64,000 bases of DNA from Clostridia bacterium (GTDB lineage: Bacteria; Bacillota; Clostridia; Oscillospirales; CAG-272): contig JAFTPD010000009.1 in assembly GCA_017463485.1 (NCBI GenBank), positions 124,001 to 188,000 on the forward strand, written 5' to 3'. The notes below the pieces were generated by a model. The model did not search any database and was not told the origin of the DNA. It saw nothing but the letters and a program-made list of their open reading frames with translations. The position numbers were made by a program, and so were the translations under genes. Each line of letters opens with the position of its first letter. Position 1 is the first letter of the stretch. Shown here piece after piece: positions 1-9,211 of this stretch.

Positions 1-315
1 CGCTCTCTCTTGAGAATCATTAATAGCTTTTTCAAGCTGATCATAATACGTGTCCTCGGAGCAGAACTTCAGCACCACGTTGGTATTGAACGCCGACTTG
101 GTGATCTCGGTGAACGCCTCACTTACAAGCTTCTGTGCCTTGGCAGTCATACCCTCCTCAGCAATCAGCCACAGCGTAATGGACTTTGCGCTGTTGTCTA
201 CCTCGGTTTCGCCGCTATCCGTTCCGTCTGTAGTCTCAGACGGTGAGCATCCTGTTAAAACACAGGAGATCAGCATTATAAGCGCCAACGAAAGGCTTAA
301 GAGTTTACTTTTCAT
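1..315 (-). CDS. extracellular solute-binding lipoprotein, 3' part cut by window edge
   Basis: Only the first 105 codons lie in the window. The start ATG at 315 follows the ribosome binding site AGAGAGGTGAG. The N-terminus is a lipoprotein signal: MKSK, a hydrophobic stretch, then the lipobox LTGC at residues 20-23, followed by a Ser/Thr/Asp/Glu-rich spacer (about residues 24-43). Mature sequence then begins with a strand-like segment (ITLWLI) and goes on to AQKLVSEAF, as in the N-lobe of sugar-type ABC binding proteins. It should be anchored outside the membrane and hand substrate to an ABC permease. The substrate and the rest of the system are outside the window, so the family call is an inference from the N-terminus only. 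Confidence 0.7.
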   Translation of the reverse strand, partial: MKSKLLSLSLALIMLISCVLTGCSPSETTDGTDSGETEVDNSAKSITLWLIAEEGMTAKAQKLVSEAFTEITKSAFNTNVVLKFCSEDTYYDQLEKAINDSQERA

Positions 316-372
316 ATTCTCACCTCTCTCTTACTTTGCAGGGTGTCTCGCACCCATAACATATACCTTTAT

Positions 373-401
373 ATTTTACACTATTTTTTTAAATCTGTCA
401 A
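373..401 (-). promoter_or_regulatory. sigma-A promoter of the lipoprotein gene
   Basis: On the minus strand TTGACA (396-401) and TAAAAT (373-378) are separated by 17 bp, about 58 bp before the ATG at 315. A small hairpin GGGTG-CGAGA-CACCC lies in the untranslated leader at 344-358. The rest of the gene-free stretch 402-637 is AT-rich; I saw no other gene and no convincing rpoD terminator in it. Confidence 0.75.
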
Positions 402-637
402 GTGAAATTTGTGAACTGAAAGGCGCAGAATGCGCGCTTTTTCGCACTTGAAAATTGCTTGTCAATTTTTGGTTAACAATTCGTTAACGGGTAGCGGGCA
501 TTTGCCACAATTCAAAACTTGGATATTTGTGACATTTGACGCATCTGTTCGTTAAATCCAACAATTTCACGTTTGCAAAAGAGCAAAAATTGATATTCTC
601 CACAAATCATCACTATAAAAATTTGTTTACAAATCTA

Positions 638-1867
638 TTAGTCGAGGAAGCCCCTAAGATGTCTTGCACGGCTGGGATGGCGGAGCTTACGGAGCGCTTT
701 TGCCTCTATCTGACGGATACGCTCACGGGTGATGTCAAACTCCTTGCCCACCTCCTCAAGTGTTCTCGTTCTGCCGTCGTAGAGTCCGAAACGGAGCTTA
801 ATTACATGCTCCTCTCTGGGAGTCAGCGTGTGCAGCTCGCGCTCAATGACCTCGCGCAGAATGGTCTGCGATGCCGCATCTGCTGGAGCGGGAGTGTCCT
901 CGTCCTGAATGAAGTCGCCGAGGTGGCTGTCCTCCTCCTCGCCGATAGGAGTTTCGAGAGATACGGGATCCTGCGCGATCTTCATTATCTCGCGCACCTT
1001 TTCAACGCTCATATTCATTTTCTCGCCGATCTCCTCTGGAGTTGCCTCGCGGCCAAGCTCCTGGAGCATCTGACGTGAGTATCTGGACACCTTATGGATG
1101 GTTTCAACCATGTGGACGGGAATACGGATGGTTCTTGCCTGATCCGCGATAGCACGGGTGATTGCCTGACGAATCCACCACGTTGCGTAAGTAGAGAATT
1201 TATATCCCTTGGTATAGTCGAACTTATCCACCGCCTTCATAAGACCGAGATTTCCCTCCTGAATGAGGTCAAGGAAGAACATTCCGCGTCCGATATAACG
1301 CTTTGCGATAGAAACAACGAGTCGAAGGTTGGCCTCGACCAGCTCGTTTTTAGCCGCCTCGTCGCCCTCGCTCATGCGCTTTGCAAGCTCCATTTCTCTG
1401 TCTGCGTCAAGCAACGGAACACGTCCGATCTCCTTGAGATAAAGACGTACGGGGTCATCAACAAGTCCTTCCTGCTCAAGGATCTTCTCCATATTTTCGC
1501 CGCTTCCGAACCGCTCGACCTCCTGCTCGATCTCGGACATTTCGCTGTTGGAAATATCACCCGGCAGAGGCAGTCCGCTGTCCTCCAGCACCTCATACAG
1601 CTTGTCCACGCTGTCGATATCGTAGTCCAGCTCCTCTAAAGCCTCGTCGATATCGTCGGCAGACAGAGCGCCCTTCTTGCCCTTGGCAATAAGGTCCTCC
1701 ATACGCTGTCTTTTTTCCTCCTCGGTCAAGTCCTCGGAGCCTTCCTTTTTCTTTTTGGAGTTAGTGTCAAGCTCGTCCTCTGCGATCTCGTCACCGAGCA
1801 CCTCGTCCTTGAGAGCAACATCCTCTTCGGTTGCGCCGTCAAGAAGCATATCGTTGATGTTTTCCAT
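638..1867 (-). CDS. rpoD: primary RNA polymerase sigma factor RpoD (SigA)
   Basis: 409 residues, a normal size for a Firmicutes housekeeping sigma factor. After an acidic, lysine-rich N-terminal part (residues 1-130, region 1.1-like) come region 1.2 ([16 protein letters not shown]), region 2 with [17 protein letters not shown] and the -10-reading helix [15 protein letters not shown], region 3 and region 4 with the helix-turn-helix [20 protein letters not shown] that reads the -35 element. It directs core polymerase to the TTGACA-17-TATAAT promoters seen throughout the window. It lies 40 bp downstream of dnaG on the same strand, as in the widespread dnaG-rpoD pair, and is probably cotranscribed with it. 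Confidence 0.97.
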   Translation of the reverse strand: MENINDMLLDGATEEDVALKDEVLGDEIAEDELDTNSKKKKEGSEDLTEEEKRQRMEDLIAKGKKGALSADDIDEALEELDYDIDSVDKLYEVLEDSGLPLPGDISNSEMSEIEQEVERFGSGENMEKILEQEGLVDDPVRLYLKEIGRVPLLDADREMELAKRMSEGDEAAKNELVEANLRLVVSIAKRYIGRGMFFLDLIQEGNLGLMKAVDKFDYTKGYKFSTYATWWIRQAITRAIADQARTIRIPVHMVETIHKVSRYSRQMLQELGREATPEEIGEKMNMSVEKVREIMKIAQDPVSLETPIGEEEDSHLGDFIQDEDTPAPADAASQTILREVIERELHTLTPREEHVIKLRFGLYDGRTRTLEEVGKEFDITRERIRQIEAKALRKLRHPSRARHLRGFLD

Positions 1868-1907
1868 TTCTGATTCCTTTCACTTTGATGTTATTTTTAC
1901 AAGAGCG

Positions 1908-3674
1908 TTATTTTTTTCGTTTTGCGGCAAGCAACTGCTCAATACCGCTTATCGGGTCTGCACTTTTAGCCGTGATTCGATTTTTTTCGGTGCGCAGTGC
2001 CTCAATCGACGTCCTCAGCACCGCCGTACTGTTTTCCGTCAAGGCGCGTCTTGCTTGCTCAAGCCGTGTGAGTCTGCCCATTTCGTCTGCCGAAAAGCTT
2101 TCGCCGAGCAAAGAGAACATAAATCCACCGTCGCTGCTTTGAAGCTTCATTATTTCAACGAACGCGCGCCGCGAGAAGTCGGTAAAGAAGTCAGCCTCCG
2201 ACAGCTCCACCGTGCCTCTTTGCACCGCGAGTCTGTGCTCCTCGTACATCAGCAACAATCCTATAATGGCATTTTCAGCCGCCGCCGCCTGAACGCTTGA
2301 TGCCGCCTCGGGATTTATTCTGTCCCCTACCGACATAGCAGTCACCTGCGCCTGCTTCATTTCAGCCTGCTTTTTTTCTTTATAATGACGGCGCCGCATA
2401 CGTTCCACGTCCATAGTAAGACTTTCCTTGGAGAGTGACAGCCGTCGTGCGACCTCGTCAATATATATTTCCCTCTCCGCCGTGGAATACACTCGGGAGA
2501 TTATGTCGCAAAGCTCGTTTGCAGCCCGAATTTTCTCCTCGGGTAAGGTCACGTCGTGCCGTGACAGCACACCCGACAGCTTAAAGTCAAAGCCGCTTCG
2601 GCTTTGCTTTAAAAGACCCGCAAATTTATCACGTCCGAATTTTTTGATGTACTCGTCGGGGTCCTTGGCGCCGTGCATTTGAAGCACGCGCACCTCAACG
2701 CCAACGTCGGCAAATATCTGCAAGGCTCTCGCCGTAGCTCTCTGCCCCGCCTCGTCCGAGTCGTAGCAAAGCACCACCCTTTGCGTGTATTTTGAAATTA
2801 TCCTTGCCTGATCGGGTGTGAGCGCCGTACCCAGCGTTGCCACCGCATTTTCAAAGCCTGCCGCGTGGAGCGCGACCACGTCCATGTAGCCCTCGCACAA
2901 AATAAGCTCGTCCGAGCAATGATTTTTTGCGTAATTCAAGGCAAACAGAGTGCGTCCCTTTTTAAATCCCGGAGTGTCCGAGGTGTTCAGATATTTCGGC
3001 TTGGAGTCGTCCAGCACTCGTCCACCAAATGCTACCACGTTGCCCGTCGTGTCGATTATGGGGAAAATTACCCGATTGCGGAAATAGTCGTAGGGTCTGC
3101 CCGTTTTCTGGCTGATTCCGCAGAGGAATGCCTCTTTCATTTCAGCGTCGGTATATCCCTTTTTCTTTAATACGGATATCAGCGCTCCGAAGTCTGCGGG
3201 CGCGTATCCGAGTCCGAAATGCTTGATGATGGGAAGTGGCAATTTTCGTTGCTCCGCAAGATAATGCATACCCGCTCTGCCGATATTTTCGTCAAATAGG
3301 CAGGCACGGAAAAATCTTGCCGCTTCAAGGTTCATTTCATACACTCGGCGGCGGGACATGCCTTTATTCGGCATATCACCGTTTTGCGGTATCTCGACAC
3401 CCACGCGCTTTGCGAGAAATTCGACGGCATCGGGATAGTCCAGATTTTCAGAGCGCATTATAAAGGTTATAACGTCGCCTCCCGCCTCGCAACCGAAGCA
3501 GAAAAAGTTTTGAGAATTCGGGAAAACGGTAAAGGACGGCGTTTTTTCGCTGTGGAACGGGCAAACGCCAACCATATTCGAGCCTGCTCTGCGCAGGGTA
3601 ACGTAAGAGCCTATGATATCAACGATATCAGCGCGGTCACGTATAGCTTCCACCACGTGTCTTGGAATAGCCAG
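1908..3674 (-). CDS. dnaG: DNA primase DnaG, probable CTG start
   Basis: Synthesises RNA primers for lagging-strand replication. The N-terminus holds a CHC2 zinc finger (CPFHSEK then FFCFGC), followed by the catalytic core and a TOPRIM domain (ILCEGYMDVVAL, and CYDSDEAGQRA with the metal-binding acidic residues). The C-terminal third would contact the DnaB helicase, which is also encoded in the window. The usual start ATG is missing. A GTG at 3656 is available, but AAAGGAGG sits 26 nt from it and only 8 nt from an in-frame CTG at 3674. That CTG start gives the N-terminus MAIPRHVVEAIRDRADIVD, which matches the family. I therefore place the start at CTG; the product is then 588 residues. Confidence 0.95.
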   Translation of the reverse strand: MAIPRHVVEAIRDRADIVDIIGSYVTLRRAGSNMVGVCPFHSEKTPSFTVFPNSQNFFCFGCEAGGDVITFIMRSENLDYPDAVEFLAKRVGVEIPQNGDMPNKGMSRRRVYEMNLEAARFFRACLFDENIGRAGMHYLAEQRKLPLPIIKHFGLGYAPADFGALISVLKKKGYTDAEMKEAFLCGISQKTGRPYDYFRNRVIFPIIDTTGNVVAFGGRVLDDSKPKYLNTSDTPGFKKGRTLFALNYAKNHCSDELILCEGYMDVVALHAAGFENAVATLGTALTPDQARIISKYTQRVVLCYDSDEAGQRATARALQIFADVGVEVRVLQMHGAKDPDEYIKKFGRDKFAGLLKQSRSGFDFKLSGVLSRHDVTLPEEKIRAANELCDIISRVYSTAEREIYIDEVARRLSLSKESLTMDVERMRRRHYKEKKQAEMKQAQVTAMSVGDRINPEAASSVQAAAAENAIIGLLLMYEEHRLAVQRGTVELSEADFFTDFSRRAFVEIMKLQSSDGGFMFSLLGESFSADEMGRLTRLEQARRALTENSTAVLRTSIEALRTEKNRITAKSADPISGIEQLLAAKRKK

Positions 3675-3797
3675 AGCAAACGCCTCCTTTCGTATTTTTT
3701 CGCTTCATAACATAATATACGCAAAGAATTTCGTTTTTACTTTTTTTCTCCGCAAAAATCGCAGATTTTTTCACAAAAATGATAAAAAAATACCGTC

Positions 3798-3823
3798 ATA
3801 ATTTGAAAAGACGGGCATAAGAT
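3798..3823 (+). promoter_or_regulatory. possible sigma-E-like sporulation promoter of sipL
   Basis: ATA at 3798-3800 and CATAAGAT at 3816-3823 are 15 bp apart and resemble the sigma-E pattern ATA-N16-18-CATAnnnT. There is no good sigma-A promoter in front of the gene. Because SipL is made in the mother cell of Clostridioides difficile under sigma-E, such a promoter would make sense. The match is imperfect. Confidence 0.35.
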
Positions 3824-3861
3824 GTAGCGATAATCCTAAAATTCAAAAAGGAGAACACGGA

Positions 3862-5427
3862 ATGGAACTTTCAAACGTCAGCAAAGTGCAGAAAATGCAG
3901 CTTCCCATTTACGACAAGACCGTTACGACCGACATAGCCGGAGATTTTTCACTCCCCGATTACCAACCCGAGATAAAGCGACTTCTTCGCATCCGTGCGG
4001 CGGTCATGCCCCCTACGGGCTATTGTTCGGCAGACAGCATTGACATGAGCGGAATCATAAATTATTTCGTACTCTACGTAGGCGGTGACAATGCCCTTTA
4101 CTGCGCGCCGCTTTCCACGGAATATTCGGTAGTAACTCCCATTGATGCAAATTCATTGGACATTGATACGGAAAGCATTTTTGCCACATGTGAGAGCAAG
4201 GTCGAGTCCAGCGTAGGACGTGTCAGCGCGCCCCGCCGCCTCAGCATCAAGACGAGACTGGGCTCGCGCGTTAAGGCATACGCCGACAGTATGCAGAGCG
4301 TGGACGTGGACGGCGACGACAAGCTGCTTGACACGCTTGAACGTTTGGAGGGCAAGGCGGACGTATGTCGTCTGGCGTATGCGCAAAGTCAGCCCGTAAT
4401 GCTCACCGACGACATCATTTTAGAGCAAAAAAATCAGGATATGCGCGTCGTGTGCGCTGAGGGACAGGTATTCGTGTCCGACACACGCGCGACCGAAACG
4501 GGCGCGGAATGTCGCGGCGAGCTGATACTCAAGCTCACCCTCACCCCCGAGCCTACCGACGGTGACGGTGATATTGCCGCCGCGCCTCCCGTTATTCTTT
4601 GGCGCAAGCTTCCCTTCTCGGAGGTCGTCGAGCTTGACGGAGCGAGCGCCGATATTTCTCCCGCGGCGCGCGGATACTGCACCGATCTGAGCGTTGAGAT
4701 CGAGGAGGGTCAGCTCCATGTAGAATGTGCCGCACTCTTGGAGGTATTCGCACAAAAGAACCAAAGTATTTCGTACATAAAGGATATTTACTCCACGCGC
4801 CAGGACAGCACCGAGCGATACGTCACCCGCAACGTGCAGTGCGCGCACAAGGCGGTAAATTCCAATTTTACGTTGAGCGATTCCCTGCTGCTCAGCGAGG
4901 CGGGCATTGACGGCGGTGCGCAGATCGCCGACGTGTGCGGTACTGCTGCGGCAGAGGAGATAAGCTGTGACGGCGACAGATGCGTCGTGTCGGGCAAGGC
5001 ACATTTCCATCTCCTTTTGTGCAGTAACGGCGAATATTCCTTTGCCGAGCTTGATCTTCCGTTCAGATATGAGGTGGATTGCAACGCCGCCGAGCAGGTC
5101 GTGCTTTGTGAATCCGAGGCGGGCGTTATCTCCTGCCGCGCGCGTATGGACGGCGAGCGCATAGGCATCGACGCGGAAATAGCTATGATGCTCCGTATCG
5201 CCTCCGAGGATAAGATAAAAATGCTTGAAGGCATTGAATTCAAGCGCGAGGTAGTACGCCGTCGGGGTGAATACGTGGTCTGCTTCCCCGCTCCCGACGA
5301 TACCCTCTGGTCGGTCGCAAAGAGATATCACGCCCCCATGGCAACCCTTTCCGTCGCTAACGACCTTCCCGCCGCCGCCCCCGACGACACCAACGCCCTT
5401 GATGGAATTGGATATTTGATAGTGTAA
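3862..5427 (+). CDS. sipL: SPOCS (DUF3794) and LysM protein, SipL-like spore morphogenesis protein
   Basis: 521 residues, the size of SipL of Clostridioides difficile, which binds the coat anchor SpoIVA around the forespore. The N-terminus (residues 15-45, YDKTVTTDIAGDFSLPDYQP) is the typical opening of DUF3794 proteins. The middle is a series of beta-rich segments, probably SPOCS domains. The C-terminus (about residues 475-521, LWSVAKRYHAPMATLSVAND) is a LysM domain, the part that in C. difficile binds SpoIVA. A GGAG site precedes the ATG. It is monocistronic, followed by a terminator at 5507. Family membership is clear; the role is inferred from the domain order. Confidence 0.8.
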   Translation: MELSNVSKVQKMQLPIYDKTVTTDIAGDFSLPDYQPEIKRLLRIRAAVMPPTGYCSADSIDMSGIINYFVLYVGGDNALYCAPLSTEYSVVTPIDANSLDIDTESIFATCESKVESSVGRVSAPRRLSIKTRLGSRVKAYADSMQSVDVDGDDKLLDTLERLEGKADVCRLAYAQSQPVMLTDDIILEQKNQDMRVVCAEGQVFVSDTRATETGAECRGELILKLTLTPEPTDGDGDIAAAPPVILWRKLPFSEVVELDGASADISPAARGYCTDLSVEIEEGQLHVECAALLEVFAQKNQSISYIKDIYSTRQDSTERYVTRNVQCAHKAVNSNFTLSDSLLLSEAGIDGGAQIADVCGTAAAEEISCDGDRCVVSGKAHFHLLLCSNGEYSFAELDLPFRYEVDCNAAEQVVLCESEAGVISCRARMDGERIGIDAEIAMMLRIASEDKIKMLEGIEFKREVVRRRGEYVVCFPAPDDTLWSVAKRYHAPMATLSVANDLPAAAPDDTNALDGIGYLIV

Positions 5428-5506
5428 GGTAATATTTATGCGGGACTCTGTCCTGCATCCTCCCACGAAAATAATTTTCTATTTTCAATTCTCAATTTTC
5501 AATTTA

Positions 5507-5544
5507 AAAAATCCACAGCGGCGCTCTTGCCGCTGTGGATTTTT
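5507..5544. terminator. bidirectional terminator between sipL and the UPF0371 gene
   Basis: A 12-bp perfect stem ATCCACAGCGGC with a 6-nt loop, flanked by A-run and T-run, so it can stop both converging transcripts. Confidence 0.9.
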
Positions 5545-5545
5545 A

Positions 5546-7066
5546 TCAGTTATGATACAATTTCTTTTCCTCAAATCTCGGCTCGCTCGTTACCGAAATA
5601 CCAAGCTTTGCAAGGATCTTTTCGTCCGCGTGCGCGAGTATCACCGTAGAATGTGCCTCGCTTCCGCGCAGCTTACTGATAGCGTCCATTGCACGCGCCG
5701 CATACGAATCCTGCACCGCGCATATTGACAGTGCGACCAGCAATTCGTCGGTGTGCATACGGGGATTTTTGCTTCCGAGGTGCTGTGTTTTCAGCTTCAT
5801 TATGGGCGCGATCACCTCGGGCGAGATCAGCATAGCCTCATCCGCGATATTCGCCATATATTTCAGCGCATTAAGAAGCGCCGCCGAGGATGCACCGAGC
5901 AAGTCGGTAGTCTTTCCCGTAACAACATGACCGTCGGGAAGCTCTATAGCCACTGCAGGACCGCCCGTTCTTTCCTCTACTGCATAGGACGGAAGCACCG
6001 CGCGTCTGTCCGTGGTCTTGATTCCTGCCTCTTCCATAAGTAGCTCTATCTTCTGAATTTCAGCAAGCTCCGCCTTACCTCTGCATCTGTCGCAAGCGGT
6101 CTTGTAATATCTTCGGATTATCTCCTGACGTGACGCCTCGCGCACAGCTTCGTCGTCAAATATAGCGTCGCCCACCATGTTGACTCCCATATCCGTGGGA
6201 CTCTTATAGGGGCAGCCGCCGAATATCCTTGTCATGATTGCTTCAAGGACACGGAAAATTTCTATATCTCTGTTGTAGTTTACCGCTATTTGTCCGTAAG
6301 CCTCGAGGTGGTATGGGTCTATCATATTGACGTCGGCAAGGTCGGCGGTGGCAGCCTCATAGGCAAGGTTTACGGGGTGCTTTAGCGGCAGATTCCAGAT
6401 CGGGAAGGTCTCAAATTTTGCGTATCCCGCCCGCTGACCGCGCTTATGCTCGTGGTAGAGCTGAGACAGGCAGGTAGCCATTTTTCCGCTACCCGGACCG
6501 GGTGCTGTAACTATAACGAGCGAGCGGGTGGTTTCGATATAGTCGTTTCTTCCGAAGCCATCGTCGCTTACTATGTGATTGACGTCGGACGGATAATTGT
6601 TTATGGGATAATGACGGTAGACCTTTATGCCAAGCTCGGACAAGGTTTTTGCAAATCTGTCAGCCGCGTGCTGCCCCGCATATCTCGTCAGCACCACGCT
6701 ACCAACCTGCAATCCAACCGCACGGAAGCAGTCAATAAGGCGCAGCACCTCCTTATCGTATGAGATACCGATATCGCCGCGGTACTTGTTGTTCTCAATA
6801 TCGGCGGCGTTGATGGTTATAACTATTTCAGCCTGATCCTTCAAGGCAGACAGCATTTTCAGCTTACTGTCGGGCATGAATCCCGGAAGCACGCGGGAGG
6901 CGTGATAATCGTCAAACAGCTTGCCGCCGAATTCCATATACAGCTTGCCGCCAAACGCCTCTATTCGGTCACGTATCTTCTGGGATTGAAGCTCGATATA
7001 TCTCTCGTTGCTAAATCCCTGCTTGTGCCCGAGGGCGTACCCGAGGTCATTTTTCAAATCGTCCAT
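5546..7066 (-). CDS. UPF0371 (DUF1846) family protein
   Basis: About 506 residues, the normal size for the family, and recognised by the conserved blocks GGKLFDDYHASRVLPGF, PSDVNHIVSDDGFG, APGPGSGKMATCLSQLYHEH and HLEAYGQIAVNYNRDIE. Crystal structures exist in this family but no function is agreed; the GPGSGKMA segment looks like a nucleotide- or phosphate-binding loop. The start is uncertain. ATG at 7066 lacks a nearby ribosome binding site. GGAAAGGTGG lies about 40 nt upstream, separated by a 7-bp hairpin (see 7080-7100), and an in-frame TTG lies at 7075. The gene has its own promoter and is monocistronic. Confidence 0.88.
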   Translation of the reverse strand: MDDLKNDLGYALGHKQGFSNERYIELQSQKIRDRIEAFGGKLYMEFGGKLFDDYHASRVLPGFMPDSKLKMLSALKDQAEIVITINAADIENNKYRGDIGISYDKEVLRLIDCFRAVGLQVGSVVLTRYAGQHAADRFAKTLSELGIKVYRHYPINNYPSDVNHIVSDDGFGRNDYIETTRSLVIVTAPGPGSGKMATCLSQLYHEHKRGQRAGYAKFETFPIWNLPLKHPVNLAYEAATADLADVNMIDPYHLEAYGQIAVNYNRDIEIFRVLEAIMTRIFGGCPYKSPTDMGVNMVGDAIFDDEAVREASRQEIIRRYYKTACDRCRGKAELAEIQKIELLMEEAGIKTTDRRAVLPSYAVEERTGGPAVAIELPDGHVVTGKTTDLLGASSAALLNALKYMANIADEAMLISPEVIAPIMKLKTQHLGSKNPRMHTDELLVALSICAVQDSYAARAMDAISKLRGSEAHSTVILAHADEKILAKLGISVTSEPRFEEKKLYHN

Positions 7067-7079
7067 AAAAATCAATATC

Positions 7080-7115
7080 CGAAGCTTTTTACGCTTCGGC
7101 GTCCCACCTTTCCGA
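7080..7115 (-). promoter_or_regulatory. ribosome binding site and hairpin before the UPF0371 start
   Basis: In the mRNA, GGAAAGGTGG is followed by CCGAAGC-GTAAAAA-GCTTCGG, a perfect 7-bp hairpin, and then by an in-frame TTG (7075) and ATG (7066). If the hairpin is folded out, the TTG comes to about 7 nt from the ribosome binding site. This is an inference from geometry. Confidence 0.4.
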
Positions 7116-7135
7116 CACAGATTTCCACATGGAAT

Positions 7136-7164
7136 AGTATACCATATTTCTTTCCTTTTTTCAA
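7136..7164 (-). promoter_or_regulatory. sigma-A promoter of the UPF0371 gene
   Basis: Minus strand TTGAAA (7159-7164), 17-bp spacer, TATACT (7136-7141), giving a leader of about 60 nt. Confidence 0.75.
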
Positions 7165-7238
7165 CAGTTTTTTCACAAAGCCGCAGATTTTTTTGCACCT
7201 CGAATTGTAAATTTTTTATGCAAAAAGTGCAAAAGCTC

Positions 7239-7267
7239 TTGCAAAGTGCAAAAAAATTTGATATAAT
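7239..7267 (+). promoter_or_regulatory. sigma-A promoter of the FAD oxidoreductase gene
   Basis: TTGCAA (7239-7244), 17-bp spacer, TATAAT (7262-7267), 49 bp before the ATG. Confidence 0.8.
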
Positions 7268-7316
7268 GACGTGCTATGGCTCTGTGAGATCAAAAATCCA
7301 CTCAAAGGAGTAAAAC

Positions 7317-8699
7317 ATGAAAAACATATACGACGTTATTATAATAGGAGCGGGACCCGGCGGAATATTCACCGCATACGAGCTGTCCCACCTTTGCAAA
7401 GGACTCAAGATCGCCGTTTTCGAAACGGGCAATCCACTTCACAAGCGCCACTGCCCTATCGACGGCGTGAAGATAAAGTCCTGCATCCACTGCAAGTCCT
7501 GTGATATTATGAACGGATTTGGCGGTGCGGGCGCATTCTCGGACGGAAAATACAATATAACCAACCAATTCGGCGGCACTCTCCACGAGTACGTCGGCAA
7601 GAACGAAGCACTTGAGCTTATGCACTACGTGGACAAGATAAATCTTGCCTACGGCGGCGAGGGCACAAAGCTGTACTCTACGGCGAACACGTCTATCAAA
7701 AAGCTTTGCCTTGAAAACGGCTTGCATCTGCTTGATGCATCCGTGCGCCATCTCGGCACGGACAAAAACTACGTGGTACTTAAAAATCTGTACGACGAGC
7801 TTGAAAAGACGGTGGAATTCCACTTCAACTCCCCCGTTGACAGCGTTGAAAAAACGGATGACGGCTATGCCGTGATCTCAAAGGGTGAGCGTTATCACTC
7901 CAAAAAATGCGTTATTTCCGCAGGTCGAAGCGGAAGCAAGTGGATGGAAAAGGTTTGCGAATCGCTTAATATTCCCAACCGCTCCAACCGCGTGGATATC
8001 GGTGTGCGCGTAGAGCTTCCCGCAGAGATCTTCTCCCACCTCACCGACGAGCTGTATGAGAGCAAAATTGTATACCGCACAGAGAAATTCCAGGATCTTG
8101 TGCGCACCTTCTGTATGAATCCTCACGGCGTTGTTGTTAACGAAAACACCAACGGAATTCTGACTGTCAACGGTCACAGCTACGAGGATCCCACACAGCA
8201 CACCGAAAACACCAACTTTGCGCTTCTCGTTGCTAAGCATTTTTCCGAGCCGTTCAAGGACAGTAACGGCTACGGCGAGAGCATCGCACGTCTTTCCAAC
8301 ATGCTTGGAGGCGGCGTTATGGTGCAACGGTTCGGCGACCTTATCCGCGGTCAGCGCTCCACCAAGTCGCGCATTGACGAGGCGTTCATCACGCCTACTC
8401 TGACGGCTACCCCCGGCGACCTCAGCCTTGTTATGCCCAAACGAATTCTGGACAGCATTATAGAGATGATCTACGCCCTTGACAAGATCGCGCCCGGCAC
8501 GGCTAACGACGACACCCTGCTTTACGGCGTTGAGGTCAAGTTCTACAACGTAGAGGTTGAGATAGACAACAATCTTGAAACCTGCCACAAGGGACTTTTC
8601 GTTATCGGTGACTGCAGCGGAGTTACCCACTCCCTCTCCCACGCATCAGCGTCCGGAGTTTACGTTGCAAGACACCTGGCGGAGGAGTTTAATTCTTAA
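7317..8699 (+). CDS. FAD-dependent oxidoreductase (COG2509-type flavoprotein)
   Basis: 460 residues. A Rossmann FAD-binding motif GAGPGGIFTAYELS is at residues 11-24, and the C-terminal FAD loop GLFVIGDCSGVTHSLSHAS at about 426-444 is typical of the HI0933/COG2509 group of uncharacterised dehydrogenase-like flavoproteins. Cysteines in CPIDGVKIKSCIHCKSC (about residues 45-61) resemble the clustered cysteines seen in this group and may be redox-active or bind metal. AAAGGAG precedes the ATG. It stands alone between its own promoter and a strong terminator. The substrate is unknown. Confidence 0.85.
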   Translation: MKNIYDVIIIGAGPGGIFTAYELSHLCKGLKIAVFETGNPLHKRHCPIDGVKIKSCIHCKSCDIMNGFGGAGAFSDGKYNITNQFGGTLHEYVGKNEALELMHYVDKINLAYGGEGTKLYSTANTSIKKLCLENGLHLLDASVRHLGTDKNYVVLKNLYDELEKTVEFHFNSPVDSVEKTDDGYAVISKGERYHSKKCVISAGRSGSKWMEKVCESLNIPNRSNRVDIGVRVELPAEIFSHLTDELYESKIVYRTEKFQDLVRTFCMNPHGVVVNENTNGILTVNGHSYEDPTQHTENTNFALLVAKHFSEPFKDSNGYGESIARLSNMLGGGVMVQRFGDLIRGQRSTKSRIDEAFITPTLTATPGDLSLVMPKRILDSIIEMIYALDKIAPGTANDDTLLYGVEVKFYNVEVEIDNNLETCHKGLFVIGDCSGVTHSLSHASASGVYVARHLAEEFNS

Positions 8700-8707
8700 A
8701 TATGCAT

Positions 8708-8741
8708 AAAAGTCCGTCGGATATCGTCCGACGGACTTTTT
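8708..8741. terminator. bidirectional terminator
   Basis: A 14-bp stem AAAAGTCCGTCGGA with loop TATCG, serving the flavoprotein gene on the plus strand and the purine operon on the minus strand. Confidence 0.92.
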
Positions 8742-9211
8742 TAATTAAACAGCTTATGCTTCACACTTGAAGCAAATCTGTATGCGGGATAATAGAATAT
8801 CCTTTTGAGCCTCCAAAAACGTGTGACCTTTTTCACGTATTTGAGGTACTCGGGGTGGTCGGCGGCAAAGTACACGTCGTCGCGGTAAAAGCCCTCAGCC
8901 TTACCGATTATCAGCTTTGGCGGGATCTTCTCGAAGGTTTTGAGATTATCTCCTCGGATAAGGTAATATCCGTCACACACATCGAGTATTCGGTGAAGCA
9001 CCAGCTTACCCGACGGCAGTCGATAAAGCGGCACGTCGTTCACCTTCAGATTGCGCTTTTCCTCGTCGCTGATGGCGACTATGCTCACCGAATCCTTGCC
9101 CTGACGCAAGAGTGGCATCATACTCATGCCGCGTATCGGGTGGACGGCAAATCCGTGCTCGGCAAGCGTCTGCTCTATGGTCAGTACGTTCTTATCACTC
9201 GCGTCCGTCAT
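8741..9211 (-). CDS. S24/S26-like (signal peptidase-type) peptidase coupled to purL
   Basis: 156 residues. The segment HPIRGMSMMPLLRQG (about residues 22-36) carries the catalytic serine of the S24/S26 families. LVLHRILDVCDGYYLIRGDN (about 80-99) matches the second conserved block, with His rather than Lys in the general-base position as in Sec11/SipW-type enzymes. No membrane segment is evident, which is unusual for a signal peptidase. The ATG overlaps the purL stop in an ATGA tetranucleotide, so translation is coupled to purL, and it ends the operon. The reason for this linkage and the substrate are unknown. Confidence 0.75.
   Translation of the reverse strand: MTDASDKNVLTIEQTLAEHGFAVHPIRGMSMMPLLRQGKDSVSIVAISDEEKRNLKVNDVPLYRLPSGKLVLHRILDVCDGYYLIRGDNLKTFEKIPPKLIIGKAEGFYRDDVYFAADHPEYLKYVKKVTRFWRLKRIFYYPAYRFASSVKHKLFN

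Noticed and set aside
50..451. Plus-strand open frame opposite the lipoprotein gene
   Set aside because: It is antisense to a clear signal peptide and lipobox on the minus strand and lacks a ribosome binding site.
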